From Nannobrachium achirus (Eukaryota > Chordata > Actinopteri > Myctophiformes > Myctophidae): DNA of 64,000 bases. The notes under the pieces were generated by a model. The model searched no databases. It was not told the DNA's origin and was given only the letters and a program-made list of their open reading frames with translations. The position numbers and the translations under genes are program-made. Positions 10,501 through 25,191 of this stretch are shown here, one piece after another (within the stretch, counting starts at the first letter, position 1; the number at the start of each line of letters is the position of its first letter). Where the stretch lies: the NCBI GenBank assembly GCA_963921795.1, contig OY997642.1, positions 40,967,256-41,031,255 on the forward strand, given 5' to 3'.

Positions 10501-13500
10501 ATTAGAAGTGAAACCTGGGCCCAGATGGATCAAGTATCTCAGAACAGGAATGTTAATGCGGGACCACTTTTCCCCTTAAGTCATGGTGAAGTTTATACGG
10601 TCACTGACCAGGGATACTGGATGGCTGATGGCATTCTCTGAAGGTTAATACCAGCTCTAGTGTTCAATTCAAAATTAAGCTTGATGAATAAACTGAATTA
10701 TTTTTGCAAAGCTCAATTGGATGGACAAGATTGATTGATGCACACCGAACACATAACGTGAAAACCTCTGAGATGATTGACTATAATAGGTCTGTCAATT
10801 ATACACAGTGAGCTAAATACTACAGAAAACTGTTGCAGGTGTTGCGACGCGTTGTGAACTTGTTGTCCCCAAATTATACATTATTTCTGTAAAACCCTAA
10901 CTTTAGAGTTGGGAATGTCCTTCAGCCTATAGCCTTGTATCAGTGTGACTTTGTTATGTGGCAAAATGAGCAAGAGTGGGGTTAGACTGATGGCAAGTAA
11001 GCAATAGCTTGGTAAAACAGATATCGTAGTACAAGTTTCTAAATGACAGGCTGCAGAAGGCTGGTTGGTTAGCTGGGGGGCTCGTTATTGGCTTCCTGAT
11101 TGACTGCCAGAGTCATAAAGACGAAGAGTTGATTTCAGAAGGCCTGTTCTACTGGCTGAATGCCTGTCTGAACGGCTGGCTTCTTGGCTTGTAGTTGGGG
11201 GGCTATAATAGTCTGGACAAGTTTAGCAGTTTCCCTGAATGACCGAACAGTGAATTAACTATCAAATGAATCGCTGGTCGGGTTAGGTAAAGGCCGGCTT
11301 GAGAGACTCACTCTTTGTCTTTGGCAGGTTTTGCTGTTCCCTGACTGACTAGTTAGGTGACTGAATCAATGACTGGCTGGACATGTGTGCAGTCCAACAA
11401 ACAATCACTGTGCAGCAAAAAATGATTAGCAGGAGCACAAGGGAGCAGAGAGGGCAAGGGTCATGTTCATGGGACATGTTTGTGTCAGGTCACACATGGC
11501 GTCAAGGAAAGGGTTATAAGACTGGCTCCTGTCACAATGTTTGGTTTAACAGCTCCCCCCTACCACCCCCTTCCAGGAAAACCCTGGTCTGTCCACATAT
11601 GAAATCCAAGTCTCAAATGGACTGGGTTAGACCACATACTAAGTGAAAGGAATTGGGGGAGATAGTAAACACATGGAAGTGACTTTTATAGGCTGTAAAT
11701 GATGATGCTGAAATGCAACAGGTCATGAAATCATCAAGTGTGTCCTTCTGTGCAAAAAACAAAAAACAAAACACCTTTAAGGATAGGATACACTCTGTGC
11801 ATGCCTGAGCATCTTTAAATGGCACAAGCCACACTCATGCATGCACCATTTATTTCAACAAAAAATTAAATACCTAAACCTGTTTTCTTGGCACTATATT
11901 TATTGACTGACAGAACAGTTTCTTACCTTTTGACATTGCCTTTATTTCATGTTCCCCGCCCAGGGAGATGTGGTCTCGCTCCATCTCCTCTGCTTTGAGT
12001 TTGGCCAGGATGTCCTCTAGGTGCATGACAGCGTCTGGGAAGGAAGGACGGAGCTTCTGGTTCATCTGAGGGGAGAACATAAGAGGATCTACTGAGAAAC
12101 ATGAAGATGTTACACCAGTCATACTGTACATACGTTAGTGATGAGACTATATGAAGGCTGACAATACACTCAACAGTATGGTCTTTTCTCTATGGCACAG
12201 TGGAAGAGAGTCAAAGGAGTTTCCCACTCCTCCCAATATATTGGGAGGAATAGTGGTATGAGGAGGAAAAGGCCAGAGAAGAAGTTAAAGGTCTCATGAC
12301 ATTTTACAAAACATAAAAAGTCTTTATCATGGTCCTTCAAACGAGTATTAAAAGCTTTTAGCTGAAAAATCCACTTCAGTTTAAATATAAAAATATATAA
12401 ATTTGATGTCATGAGACGTTTCCTTCATAATGTAAACCCTGAAGAAGAAAAAGTGAGTTTCTGTTAAAAATAGGCTACGAGCTGAGCGACCTCCTCCTTT
12501 TAATCAGTGTATCTACCACCTAGTCAGCACCTTTTTAATATTGGTGTGCGCTCCTTCTCCTGTGTTTGCCTTCATAATGTCAGACAAATCAAACAAATTA
12601 AAGTCAACAGATGAAAGACAGGCAATGCCTGTGAGGTTGTCTGTACTATGCTCCTACGTTGATGTCATAAAAATAAAGAAAGACAAAATAATGTTTGAAA
12701 TTTTGAATCTATAATCAGCTTGCTAAAAGCGCAATGCACTAATTATTGGTTTATTTTAGTAATTAGATCAACGCTATTTGAGGATATGGTAGAAGGTGGA
12801 GCTTGGAGAAGAAGAAAAGAATGAACCAGTTTTCAGAGAAGAGAAGACCCCCTGGACAGCGAGCTAAACCAGATTAGTCAGCTAATCTGATTGCCTCTCT
12901 GCTACAAGAGAATAGACAAGGAAAGTTACAAGAATATTGTAGAAATCATGGAAATCAAGTAAAAGCATGAAACTGTCAGACAGCCGATAGACTCCATCAT
13001 TCGTATTCCAACATCACTGCCATGTGTTAGCAGTATAATTCATGAGACAACATTGCTAGTTTTTGAATGGAAATGATCTTTTCCACACATAAAACCGACG
13101 CAAAATATAGTGGATTTAAAAAAAAGCTAACTTTTCACCTCTAAATGTGTGGTTTGAAACTGAAATGGTTGAAAAACCTAATTGGCTCATACATGATGCC
13201 AGTTCGAGTTTGGATTAACTCACAGCCCATAAATATTCCAATGAGCATAGTGACAGGTTGTTTGGACAGACTCACGTTGCAGCAGTTGAAGGCCAGCTGG
13301 AGGAAGTCAGGGGGACAGTCTCCAACCATGTGCTGGAACGCATGGTAGTCCAGGCCAAAGTTCTATTAGGGAGGGAGAGATGGTTAGAGAGGGGAAAAAA
13401 ATGAGAGAACAGATGTATGACAACTGCTCTGCTAGAGTCAACGTCTTAACAAATCTCTCAGACATGGTCACTCTGATTGCCGAGATCGTTCAGGTTTGGC

Positions 13501-16500
13501 AGAAATCTCAGTAGTATTCTCCAGTAGCAATAGCCATGTCCTGGGCTGGGTCAGCCATGGACATGGCCCTGCTGACTGCTGGGTTTGGATGCAGCTGTAT
13601 GCTCCTTGGTTAAATGCCCGAATTGCCCAATGTGAATTCCCCACAGAGAAACAGACAATATGCAACCATTGTCTTGCATTTCGCCTGGACAGAGAACTCT
13701 ATAACTATCTGGGTAATAACCCATTTGCATTGGCAAACTGGCTTCAACCTCTGTTCACTTGCATGTGGAATTACACTTGAGCCTGATGTACTATATCTGT
13801 CAGAATTATGAAATGTTATGCTTTTTAAAAAGTCAAGACAGATATGACACAGGCAACATTTGACAGTCTTTCCTAAACTCATACTATACGTTGCTATGTT
13901 TTTCCCTTCATTTTATCCTGCAACTAACCCTTTAAATTAAGATTATATATAGAGATAACGTTTTTAGATTATAGATAGAGATAACAGATTATAGTATATT
14001 CTTTTCATTCACCAACTTCAGACGAACTGGCCCCAACCTATGATTTAAAGTATAGGAAATTAATATTGGTGTAGTTCTAGTTAGCAGTTTAAACCTTGTC
14101 TAGCATAACTGCATGTTACATAATGTGAACAAGGAAACTATTATCAGGATGGTAAGAGGGAAACAGGCTTCAGAATGATCCAATCCCACAAGGAGAATGA
14201 GGGACACTTTAAGACGGAGTATCATGGGGACACAGGGAGTTATGTTAACCCCTTAAAGCATATATTCATTGTATGACACATAGCGAAACTACAAGCTTGC
14301 AACACATTGTGAGCTTGTAGATTAGCTATTTTCACAGAATGTTCGCCTATTGTTGCTGAATGCTCCTAGCCTCGTAAACCACCAACTTCCGGAAAACACA
14401 TTGTCATTTGTTCTCACAGAAGGTGGTGGTTTACAAGGTTTTTTTGCCAAATGTTCGCCTATTATGACATGTCCAGAATAGGGACACTACAGTTCATGTG
14501 GTTAAAGAGGAGCCCAAGACTCACCTCTGTGCGGGGAAGGAAGTCAGGGTCAGCCTGGATCCTGGCAATGACCTCACACAGAATTATACCATAGGAGAAC
14601 ACATCAGCCTGAAGATGTAGAGACAGAATACACACACATCCCCTTTTTAGTACATGCCCCACATCGATGCCTACAACCAAAGCATGTGTCATGCTGGGGA
14701 CCTTACCTTCTCGTTGTAGGGTTCGTCTCTCAGCACCTCTGGAGCCATCCAGAATGGAGAACCCACTATTGACAACTTCTCTCTTTCAGCCCTGAACAGG
14801 TGAACCCACATACAGCGCACAACACAAAAGACACAGACCATCAGTTTATGATTCGTGACCATCACTCCCACAGTTTGCTGCTAACAGTGAGGGATGCGCC
14901 AGTAACTCCCTGGTTCTTTCTTTGTTTATTTGAACGGGACCCTGCATATCAATCAACATCACATAACAATGCAACGTAAATATACTGGATTTGGTCTGGC
15001 CCAGCTCGGTCGTGATTGGAGTTGTGGGGCACCGATCGGGGCCAAGTGAACAAATATGGGGCGGGGTTATCACCAGAGGCATGTTTTGAATTTGTATGTA
15101 TGGCCGGCTCAAAGAGTATGCATCGCCATTATCTTTGAGCCGGCCATATACTACTGGTATTTCATGTTTTACTGGGCAAGTTCAATTCAGTTCAAAGGAG
15201 CTTCATTGGCATGAGAAAACATAAGTTTACATTGCCAAAGCAGGTGTCAAAATATAATCAAAACTGTTCATTCAAGTAATGTTTAATGAATGAACTGTAC
15301 AGAAAGTTGCTAAGCTTTTATTACAGACAAAACAGACACAAGGCTCTGGAATGCCTTCAATTGCAATTTATTTTCCTAAAACGTATCAGTAAAATGTTTA
15401 ATTAGGCCTCTTTTCCTATCCTGTTGCCTCCATAAATACTGTAAATACATTCTGTCACACTGAGTTTCAGTCTTGGTATTTGCACCAATGGAGAAACCAA
15501 GAGGAGGAAGAAAGCCCTTCATTAGTTCAAGGTTGGCAATGGCAAGATCAAATAATATTAAATCCTTTTCAAAAGAATGACTCAAGCTGAACAGAGATTA
15601 CATCACATATGAGGGGGAAGTCAGTGGACGTCACCCAGGGTCAGGCTGAACTAAGCTCGCCCAGACTAGATTTCATTAAAGAGGACCTGTTCAGTGGGGT
15701 GCGGAACTGGGAAGAATACAGTGTTCCTCACTGTCAGGTGAAAAGTGGTGAAGTTGTATCGGACAACAACCAACCAGTAGGGCTCAGCAGTCACAGGGGC
15801 TACATGGGGGAATTTTTAATTGCGCATAAGGACAACAAATTGGGAGAATAATTGGAAAAAAGATAAAAAGATAATTAAAAAAGAGGACCAGATCTGCCTG
15901 GTCCTTTCACTAGCAGCTTTCTTATCCATTTAGATTCATATTAGGAGGATGCAATCCGTTTCTCTGTTCAAACACTTCCAAGTATATTAGCTTTCCAGAA
16001 AAGATCATTCTGTAAACCAAAGATTTGTTCGATTTTGATTGCAACAATGCTATTGCAGCGTTGACATGTTATGTGTTGTTTGTGAATAATATGACACAGA
16101 TACAAACATCAATACATCATCACATGCCTATGGATTATTTTAAGGTCTTTCAGTGGGGGAGTAAAAAAGAAAAGCCATATGCTTGCTTAGCTGTGTTAGG
16201 GCAGTATCTGTGGACAGCCCTGTCCTGAGAGTATCCTTTCTCTTGTTATCAAAGCACTGAAGCAGAGAATGTGAGCGATGCAGTGTGTTGTTAATGTTAG
16301 TGGCTGACCTCTATGTTAATAAATAAACCTTTTCCTTGTATGAGGAAGGAGGAGGAAGGAACGCTTTAAAGGGCCTAGGACTGGGACACTACAGTACCTT
16401 ACGTCCTGCTTCTGGTCAAGACTACTTTGAGTACAAAATGCAGTCACTGTATAAAGAATTGTTCCATAGTTGTGTGTGTGTACACAATGAAATATGTTTG

Positions 16501-19500
16501 GTGAACTTCTTTAAGCATGGAATAATTAAGACAGGAGGACAACATGTCCAATCCAATTTGTATTAACCATACAGAAATGTATGAATTAGATATGAATAGA
16601 AATCATGCGTATTCATAGCCATGATCTATATCTTACAACAGCGTGGGACGACTGGGATCTCATTAACTAGAGCAGCGCTACTCAACCCGCGGCCCGCGGG
16701 CCGCATGCGGCCCGCAGCGCCTGTCTGTGCGGCCCGTACCATACCAATAAAAATATGATTTTTCTAAGCCTGTCAAAGTTAACGCGCAACGCAAAATGCG
16801 GTGAAGTTTGAGCCTCGGTGGACTCCGTAGTCAGGAAGCGACGCGTCAATGAATGCACACAACACAGCCTGAACACAGCAGTGCGGATATGCTGGCGGCT
16901 ACACTAGATCTATTGTACAACGAGACGGTCAGACAGACAAATCTGCGGAGATTTTGCAGCAGACAACCACAGTCGGGCTCACTGGAGTGGAGACGCATGA
17001 CGGTCTTGCGATATGAACGCTCGCGACCGTCATGTTTTAGGCTAGTGATCTCTGCCTCCGCGGCTCCGCCAGTCAGCACCGACAGACAGTGCACAGTACA
17101 CCAAATGGGGAAGTTTTCTCATGCCAATAACACTCCTTTTCATTAATAGGATGGATTTAAAATAAATAGACGTTTATACTTATTATTCAATCACTCAAAC
17201 CCCAGCATCCCTATTCTTGGGGGACATTCACCAAAAATAGCCGATCTACAAGCTCACCTCAAGATGCATTGTGAGCTTGTAGATCGGCTATTTTTGGTTA
17301 AGAGTTGTTGTTTTATGGAAAAATAACTCAAGCAAAGATCAACTCAGCCTGTTGTACTGTACTTGTAAAACAGTTTGATGCTTTGAGCTTTGTAAAACAC
17401 AACTAACTGCTCATTGAAGGAGATTGACCAAAAATAGCCGATCTACAAGCTCCAATGCATCTTGAGGTGAGCTTGTAGATCGGCTATTTTTGGTGAATGT
17501 CCCCCAAGAATAGGGATGCTGGGGTTTGAGTGATTGAATAATAAGTAAACGTCTATTTATTTTAAATCCGTCCTATTAATGAAAAGGAGCGTTATTGAGA
17601 AAACATACCTTTACATTGCCAAAGTTCACAAGACTTGCATACCCGGGGAGGTTACAAAACGATTGAACCAGTTCTGTTAATTTTCACTTCACATTTTGTG
17701 AATAAAGCCTAATTTGATCAAATTCGATAATTTCTTCATTTCATCCATAATCTTTTGGTTCAATGAGGTTTGGCCTGGCTTATATAGATGGAAATGTGGC
17801 TGTTTTCTGTGTGTTTCCTTAATTATTAAGCTTATCATGAAGCCTGTTACAACATCATTGTAAACGTCCAAAATTGGACCGTCATTTTTAGGTTGCGGCC
17901 CTTTGGACTATTGGTATTTTGCTGAGTGGCCCCTGAGCCTTCCTAAGTTGAGTAGCCCTGAACTAGAGGCATGATTTAATGCCAGAGGTTATCAGAGAGG
18001 AGTGCTGCTTACTCATTGGTGGGAATTTTCTCTGCCAGGCCAAAGTCTCCCACCACTGCTGCATAACCGTTCTCGTCGCACTTGATCAGGCAGTTCTAGG
18101 AACACAGAAAGACATATCGTTATCAACAGTCACACAAACAAAATCTTACGTAGGTGAGTTGTGAAGCTGAGAGGCATAGCATTTTTACGTCCTGTTGAAT
18201 GACATAACCCTGAGAATCACCTCCCACACACATATCTCTATGTTAGAAAACCTTCTGTAAATCTGACTTCCTTCCTTAGTTCTGCTACAGAACTAAGGAA
18301 GCATTCCTTAGTCCTTAGCAATATATTCGTACTACAATCTCTCAAGACAGATTCAGCGCTCCGTTTTTGAATCTGATCACTTCGCCTATAACTCTTGAAC
18401 CGTAGGCCCTACATCATCACTTCAGACTCACGCCATCTGGACGAAGATACAGAACTTTGATACGGTAAACAGTTAGTTTTAATAGGACTTTTTTCCCTTT
18501 GACCATTGCTGTACTAAACAAATTGTGTCGCTGATATGAAAGTTCTGTGTATACTGGGAACTTCATTCATTGTCTTGGTGTTACCGGTATGTTGTTGTGT
18601 GCCATGTTGTTTTGTGCTATATGGTAATATGTTTTTCTGTTGGAACAGAGCGTGAAGATGAATATTCCTGAGGGGACAATAAAGACTATTATCATGATGC
18701 AACTCCCCAATTTCACCTAAATTATTAACACGGTTCCCGTTCACAGCCCGACCAACGTCTTTTCTTTGACACGGAGAAGATCTGTGTGTAAGTTATGGTC
18801 CATAGAAAACAGAACGTTTTGACCAAACGCGCGATATGGGAAAATAAGCAGATATATATGCCTTTTTCTGCAGCCAGGATGAATACCAGTAAGACTCCCT
18901 AATCGGGAGATAAGCGACCGTTGGTCGCTTATCTCCACAAATAGGCCAAAAGTTTGTTTTACCAATTATTACACTCTATGTGAACATTTACATCAACAAA
19001 TCCCAAGTACTATGCAGAACGACCCATTTCAAGTTTTTAATGTACAACAATATTTAGAAAATAGATCTACAAGCTCACAATGCTACGCATTGTCCTCGTC
19101 CCTTATATTCCCATAGGTTATATAGAGATCTCAGTGTTTGTCAGTCCTTGTTCATGTATGCCCATATATGGACATCTCTATATCTACTGTAACAGTCCTT
19201 GTCCCTTTATGCCCATAGATGGAGATCTCTTAACTGTAAGTCCTTGTCCCTTTTATGCCCATATATGGATATTCCTGATGTCATCAGTATATGAACATAT
19301 ATGGGCTTTCTGATATGCCCATATATGGAGATCTCTTAACTGTAAGCCCTTGTCCCTTTTATGCCCATATATGGATATCCCTGATGTCATCCGTATATGC
19401 CCATATATGGGCTTTCTAATATGCCCATATATGGAGATCTCTGTATCTCCATATATGGGTATAAAAGGATACTTCAGGTCTGACATCAGGTTTGTTTATA

Positions 19501-22500
19501 TTGGGTTGCTAGGTTTGACATCACAAACTCCATGGGCCATCTGACCTAGAAATCTATATTTGGGCATAGATGACTCATCGTGACCTCATCATGATTTCAA
19601 TCGCTATAAAAGGACTCTCAGTGACATACACTCTCCACAGATAAAGCAGTCAACCAGCCTACCAGTCAACCCATTCTTTGATTACTTTGTACAACTAGAT
19701 TAACTTTTCAATGGCATCCCCACTGGAATTGACCGAAATGTACGACAGACAATGCCGGTCTTATATAGGGGTCATTTGTGTACGGTGTGATGTCATACTG
19801 ATGTCAGCAGTGTGATGTCATACTGATGCGGAGATATGAGCAGGGCAAAGGTGTGACGTGTGACGTGTGACTCAGGGACGGACGGCCGGTGGAGGTTTTG
19901 ATACTAAACTGCGACCTTATGGTCGCAATAATTCAATGGACGGCCGCCGGCCGGATGTCGCCGGAAGTTTATTTCGCGAGGCAACATGGGAGTCTTTTCC
20001 CTCACTCCTGCCCACGGTAGCGCGGGGACTACATTTGGCTACCATGGTAACCAGTTAACACGTCCCTGGACGTGTTAATGGGGCTGCGGCACTTCACAGG
20101 GGAATCGTTAAAACGTCAGGGAACATGTTAGGCACTCCAGGTGTTAAGTTCACCTCTGCCAATTAGGAGCACCATAAATGTGAAAAGTTGCAACCTATGT
20201 CATATAAATGCTATTACCCCTGCAGCTACCTAGGGCTGTGATGGCTGTAATAAATACTTAAAAAGCCCTGGCTAGGCAACCCAGCCTGACAGAGTTATGC
20301 GCTCCATGGAGAACCCCTTTCCAGTTACATACTGTACGTAGAATGATCACTGTGTGGACTACTGAATATGAATCTGTGAGTTATCAATATGCCTCTGTCT
20401 GGCAGTGGCACAAATTCCTGTGCACATATTATGGATAATTCTGTAAACTAAATGGTGCCAATCAATGAATCGTGCACTTACACTAAGAGAAATGTCAGCA
20501 GAGATTAGTGCAATACAACATACAATGTGAAAACAAAGTCGGAAGATACCTGAATGATCCTTCAATACCGAAGCATGAGTAATCAATACATGGATTTGGC
20601 AGTAATCTTAAAGGTGCTTTAGGTTACAACACTTCATTGTAACCCACACACAACAGTATTCATTTTCATGGTCAAATTGCATGGCGGGTCAGGTTATGAT
20701 TATCTTTCTTTGTCTACGTGTTCCAATAAAATTTGCATCGGCAGCTACGAGTGTGCGGCTATACTCTTTTATTGTTTAGTGTTTATTGTGTTGGCTGGCA
20801 CCTCACAGGTGCCGGTGTGCTGTGCACTTTTAGATAACCAGGTCAGATTATATGACCATAAAACACACTGTCAAGCATCTCTAATGGTTTTATCTTTCTT
20901 TTTTAATTTCATTTTCAGCTTATCTGATGTTCATGTCTGTACATTAAGTCAGTGTACTTCACATGTATGATGTTGTCTGCACAGCTTGTCTTTTTTTCAT
21001 ATTTCCCTTCTGTTTTTGTTGTTATCGGCACTACAGTACACTAAGTCCTTATAAGCCAAGATGCAGGCTATGTCCTACATGCAGGCAATAAAGTGATTTG
21101 AGTTCTGCAAATCCCTGGTAATCAAGCTGGTAAAGATTCAGACACTATTCTAGGCTATTTTGACTGTTTTCATATAGATGGTTTGAACTTATGGAATGAA
21201 AAAAATAATGAATCAACAACATTGCTATGTGATCCCCAGGCTGATAGTGAGTGCCAGGCCTCCATTGATCTGGGTCAACCTGTAACATGGGAAGATGTTT
21301 GGCACAGATAATCCTATCTTACAATCACACCGTGTTCTCTACAGAGAGGCTAAAGGTTTGGGGGCTGACAACAGAGTACAGATCACTGGAATGGCTAGTA
21401 AGGAAAGAAACAGAATTCCTGTAACATAATTTCTATCCAAAATTGTCTCTGCAAAACATTTTCCTTTTTAGTTTTTTTCCCCCCCTGCAAACATTTCTGA
21501 GCTAATCTTAAATGACTCCCAGGTTTGAGAAAACATATAGCTAGCTTAGTCTATATCCGTCAACTACAGTGGCTACTAGCTTACCTTGGAGGTGAGGTCT
21601 CGGTGGAAGATGCCTTTGGAGTGCAGGTACGCCAGACCACTGGCAATGTCACAGGCCAGTTTAACTCTGGTGGGCCAGCTCAGGTGTTTGTTGCTGTCCA
21701 GAAGCTGCTCCAAGTTACCGCCATTGATGTACTGTAGAGACACAAACAATGAATAACAAACAAACAATGTCATCGTTCAGAAAGAAATCAGGATTAAAGG
21801 CTGTTCTCCTTCCCGTTCCCTCTGGATGTCAGTTTTGGTCTGCAAAACCTTGTCTGGATTCACAATCACAAAAACACCACAGTAATTCCATGTTACATAA
21901 AGCATGATTTTGGGGGGACCCCAGATGCTGAACGTGCAACAATGTTTTCTCACTCAACAGTAAACAAACCAACATACAATATAAGTGTATACTATAGGGT
22001 ATCTGCACATTTCTAAAGTTACAATTTAATTACTTTTAAGAACGTTTTAATACCAAATTGGCCAAATATTATATAAGAAAGATATATTTTCACAATTATC
22101 CGTGGAACCGAGACAAACTAAATGTTATACCTCAACTCCAACAAGGTGGGGGTCCCTAATTCAAATATTATTATTTGGGGGGGATCGCGGCCTGAAAGGT
22201 TTGGGAACCCATGACATACAGTACAGTGTAAACAACAGAGCAGTGGCTAACTGGAGTGAGCCAAGATGAGATGATTGAAGAGTGCCAGGCACTGAATTAG
22301 GACATGGTGGTCTGACAGACGAGGGATGGGGATCCTTACTGACCCCATTCACAGACTCCACACATGTACACACTTATGCTGGGTGTGCAATTCATACAAA
22401 TGGGCACTTCATTGTAACCTGTGTAGGGGTTTACCATACAGGATTGTAAATTGCGGTTGAAGGAATTGTGAGTGATGATCTAAGCCATATTCTATAGACA

Positions 22501-25138
22501 CTGTCAGACAGTTTTTGTATTCATTATTTCCCCACCTTGTGGTTTTTGATGTATAACTTTAGCAGTTGACCAGAAGGGATTTGTGAGGTTTCAGGGATCT
22601 GGTCACAAAATCTCTCCAGTGTTCCACGTTAAGAATCCTAATGAGATTAGCCTGATAAGGACCAAGGTTTAGCCTTTTGATAAAGGCAAGGCTAAAGCTT
22701 CCAGAGGTATGTATAGAGAAGCTGGAGAATTGCTGACTTGACTTGTATGACAATTAAATTAAATGTGTCACATCTTTAGATCTGTAAATGTACCACAATC
22801 TTTTGTTATTTACAAACAATTAAATGTTAGCCCTGCAATGAGATGGATCTTAAACTAAAATTAGCTGAATGAAAATGACAGTTAAAGAAAATGGGCCCTA
22901 CTAGCAGTTTACACAGTGTCCAAAATGAAAGCTTTGTCAGTTCTAAGTGACTGCACATGTTGGCTTGCCTATTTATGTACATGTACAGTAAATCACCCCC
23001 CCCACACACACACACCCAACGCCACACATGTGCACGCAAACGCCAATCCTAGACACCATCGGAGCGGATTACACAGTCTTTGTCTGGCAAATGCCTCTGT
23101 AGCCCACCAGTTCAACATCTGTTGTCTGCCTGGCCAGGATCTGGAGTAGAGGGATGGACGAGGGGAACCTCCACTGGAGACAATTACAGCTCAGACTAAT
23201 CCTGCTTCCTGTCTCCCACGTACAGCAGTAGCCAGTGGAGAAATTAGTCTCCATTAGCACCGCGAGAAGCCTGCTTCTCCAATGTGGAGCGCTGGGACTA
23301 AGTGGGCGCATGGTAACACACACCACCATAATAGTGAACACAACCAGTAAGACGCCTAAGCGCAGGATGGAATTCGCACAGGACGGAATTCATTTGCAAG
23401 TGTGATTCGAGTTGCCGTTGATTGTTTATGTTGGACTGGTTAAACTGACACAATATGTCCATATATGGGCATTCCCAGATATGGGCTTAATATGTCCATA
23501 TATGGGCATTCCCAGATATGGGCTTAACTCATTCTGTGCCAGATGCCAAAATGGCTCCAAGGTAGCTGTGCCGAGATTTTGTATGTTTTTCTTTACTATG
23601 CAATGAAAAAAAATGATTTTTTTTTTATGATTTTTTTCCCCACAGAAACAGACACAGTTGTTGTGATTCAGTGGCAAAAATAATGTTGTCAATCGGACAA
23701 ATGGTTCCAGAGATAGAGCTGTTTGAATGAAAAAAAGTGTCCATCCACTAGAATGGACACACATGAACACACATTTTCTCAATCAGCTAAACGAGGGAGC
23801 GAACACACAAACAGAGAAAAGCATCTCTCTGATCTCAGGTCATTTTGACATCTTAAAAAAAAAGAAAAAAAAAAATGAAAAAAACTTTTTTTTTTTTTTC
23901 TATGTAAAAAACACAAAAACCGTCATAAGCCGTCATTGGCACACAGGGCTATTGGAAAAAACCGTCATAAGCAGTCATTGGCACAGAATGAGTTAATATT
24001 GATGGGCATAAAATGAATTCTATTAGTGTGGTTGCCCTAACAGGGCATCAACTGGGAATCAGATGTAGAAGGCAGGGATCTCCATATATGGGCATAAACG
24101 GGACAAGGATGTAATTAATTTGCAAGTGTGACTCGTGTCGCGGCAGCCGGCAACCACACTGGTTAAACTGACACAATATGTCCATATATGGGCATTCCCA
24201 GATAGATATGGGCTTAATATTGATGGCATAAAAGGGATTCTATTGTATGGGCATTCCCAGATATGGGCTTAATATTGATGAGCGTAAAAGGGATTCTATT
24301 AGTTTCCATAACAGGGCATCCACACTAGAGGTCAGCTCCATATATGGAGATCTAGGAGTATGGATATACAGGGTGTGATCTTTGATGAGGTGATGTCTCA
24401 ACAATATGATGTCACAATGTCAACAAACAGGACAACAGCTATAGATATTGAGTCGTTACGAAGATACGTACGGACAAGATGTGTGAGACAATGAGTGGAG
24501 GAATGATGACAGAAGAGACAAAAATAAACTCTCTTGGTTAACAGACTGATTACTGAAAGGGAATCTACTGTCTGCGTGAGGTTAAGTACCTTTAACCCTC
24601 CTGTTCTGCATGCTCATTCACTGACAAGGCAACCACCAGTAATCTAAGGCTTTGACGTGGAGAGTACTACCGACACACAAGTAGGTTAACCTGAGCAGGT
24701 AGATAAGGGGATCAAGGTTAACCTTAGCAGGTAGATAGGGGATCAGTGTCTGAGAGCATTAGTGAATTTACATTGTGTAGTCAATACTATGCTTTTGTAG
24801 TTTTGTCTTTGATGAAGACCACAGTAATTATGTAATACTGCATTGGTTTTAACACTGCAATAAAGATGAAAATAAATCATGCATGCTATGGTATGAAAGC
24901 AGAGTAAAAGATTCTGTTAAGCAACTAAATGTCTGTATGAAGAGACAAATTTGGTATTGAACTGAATTTTAAGTCCCAATAATTGATATACTTAAAATAT
25001 TGACATAGGGTATGTTTTAGTGTAACCCAACATGGTCCTTAATTAATTTGACAGCAAATAAAATGCTGCTGCATGTTTTTAATGTTGATCTTGCCTGTGT
25101 GCGAAGCCCTTTTCAGCTAAGGACATTCAGCTAAAACT

Positions 25139-25191
<53 letters not shown>

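Noticed and set aside
22140-22215. hAT end (GGTTTGGGAACCCATGAC)
   Set aside because: Only one end is recognisable and no partner or duplication was found, so no element is called.
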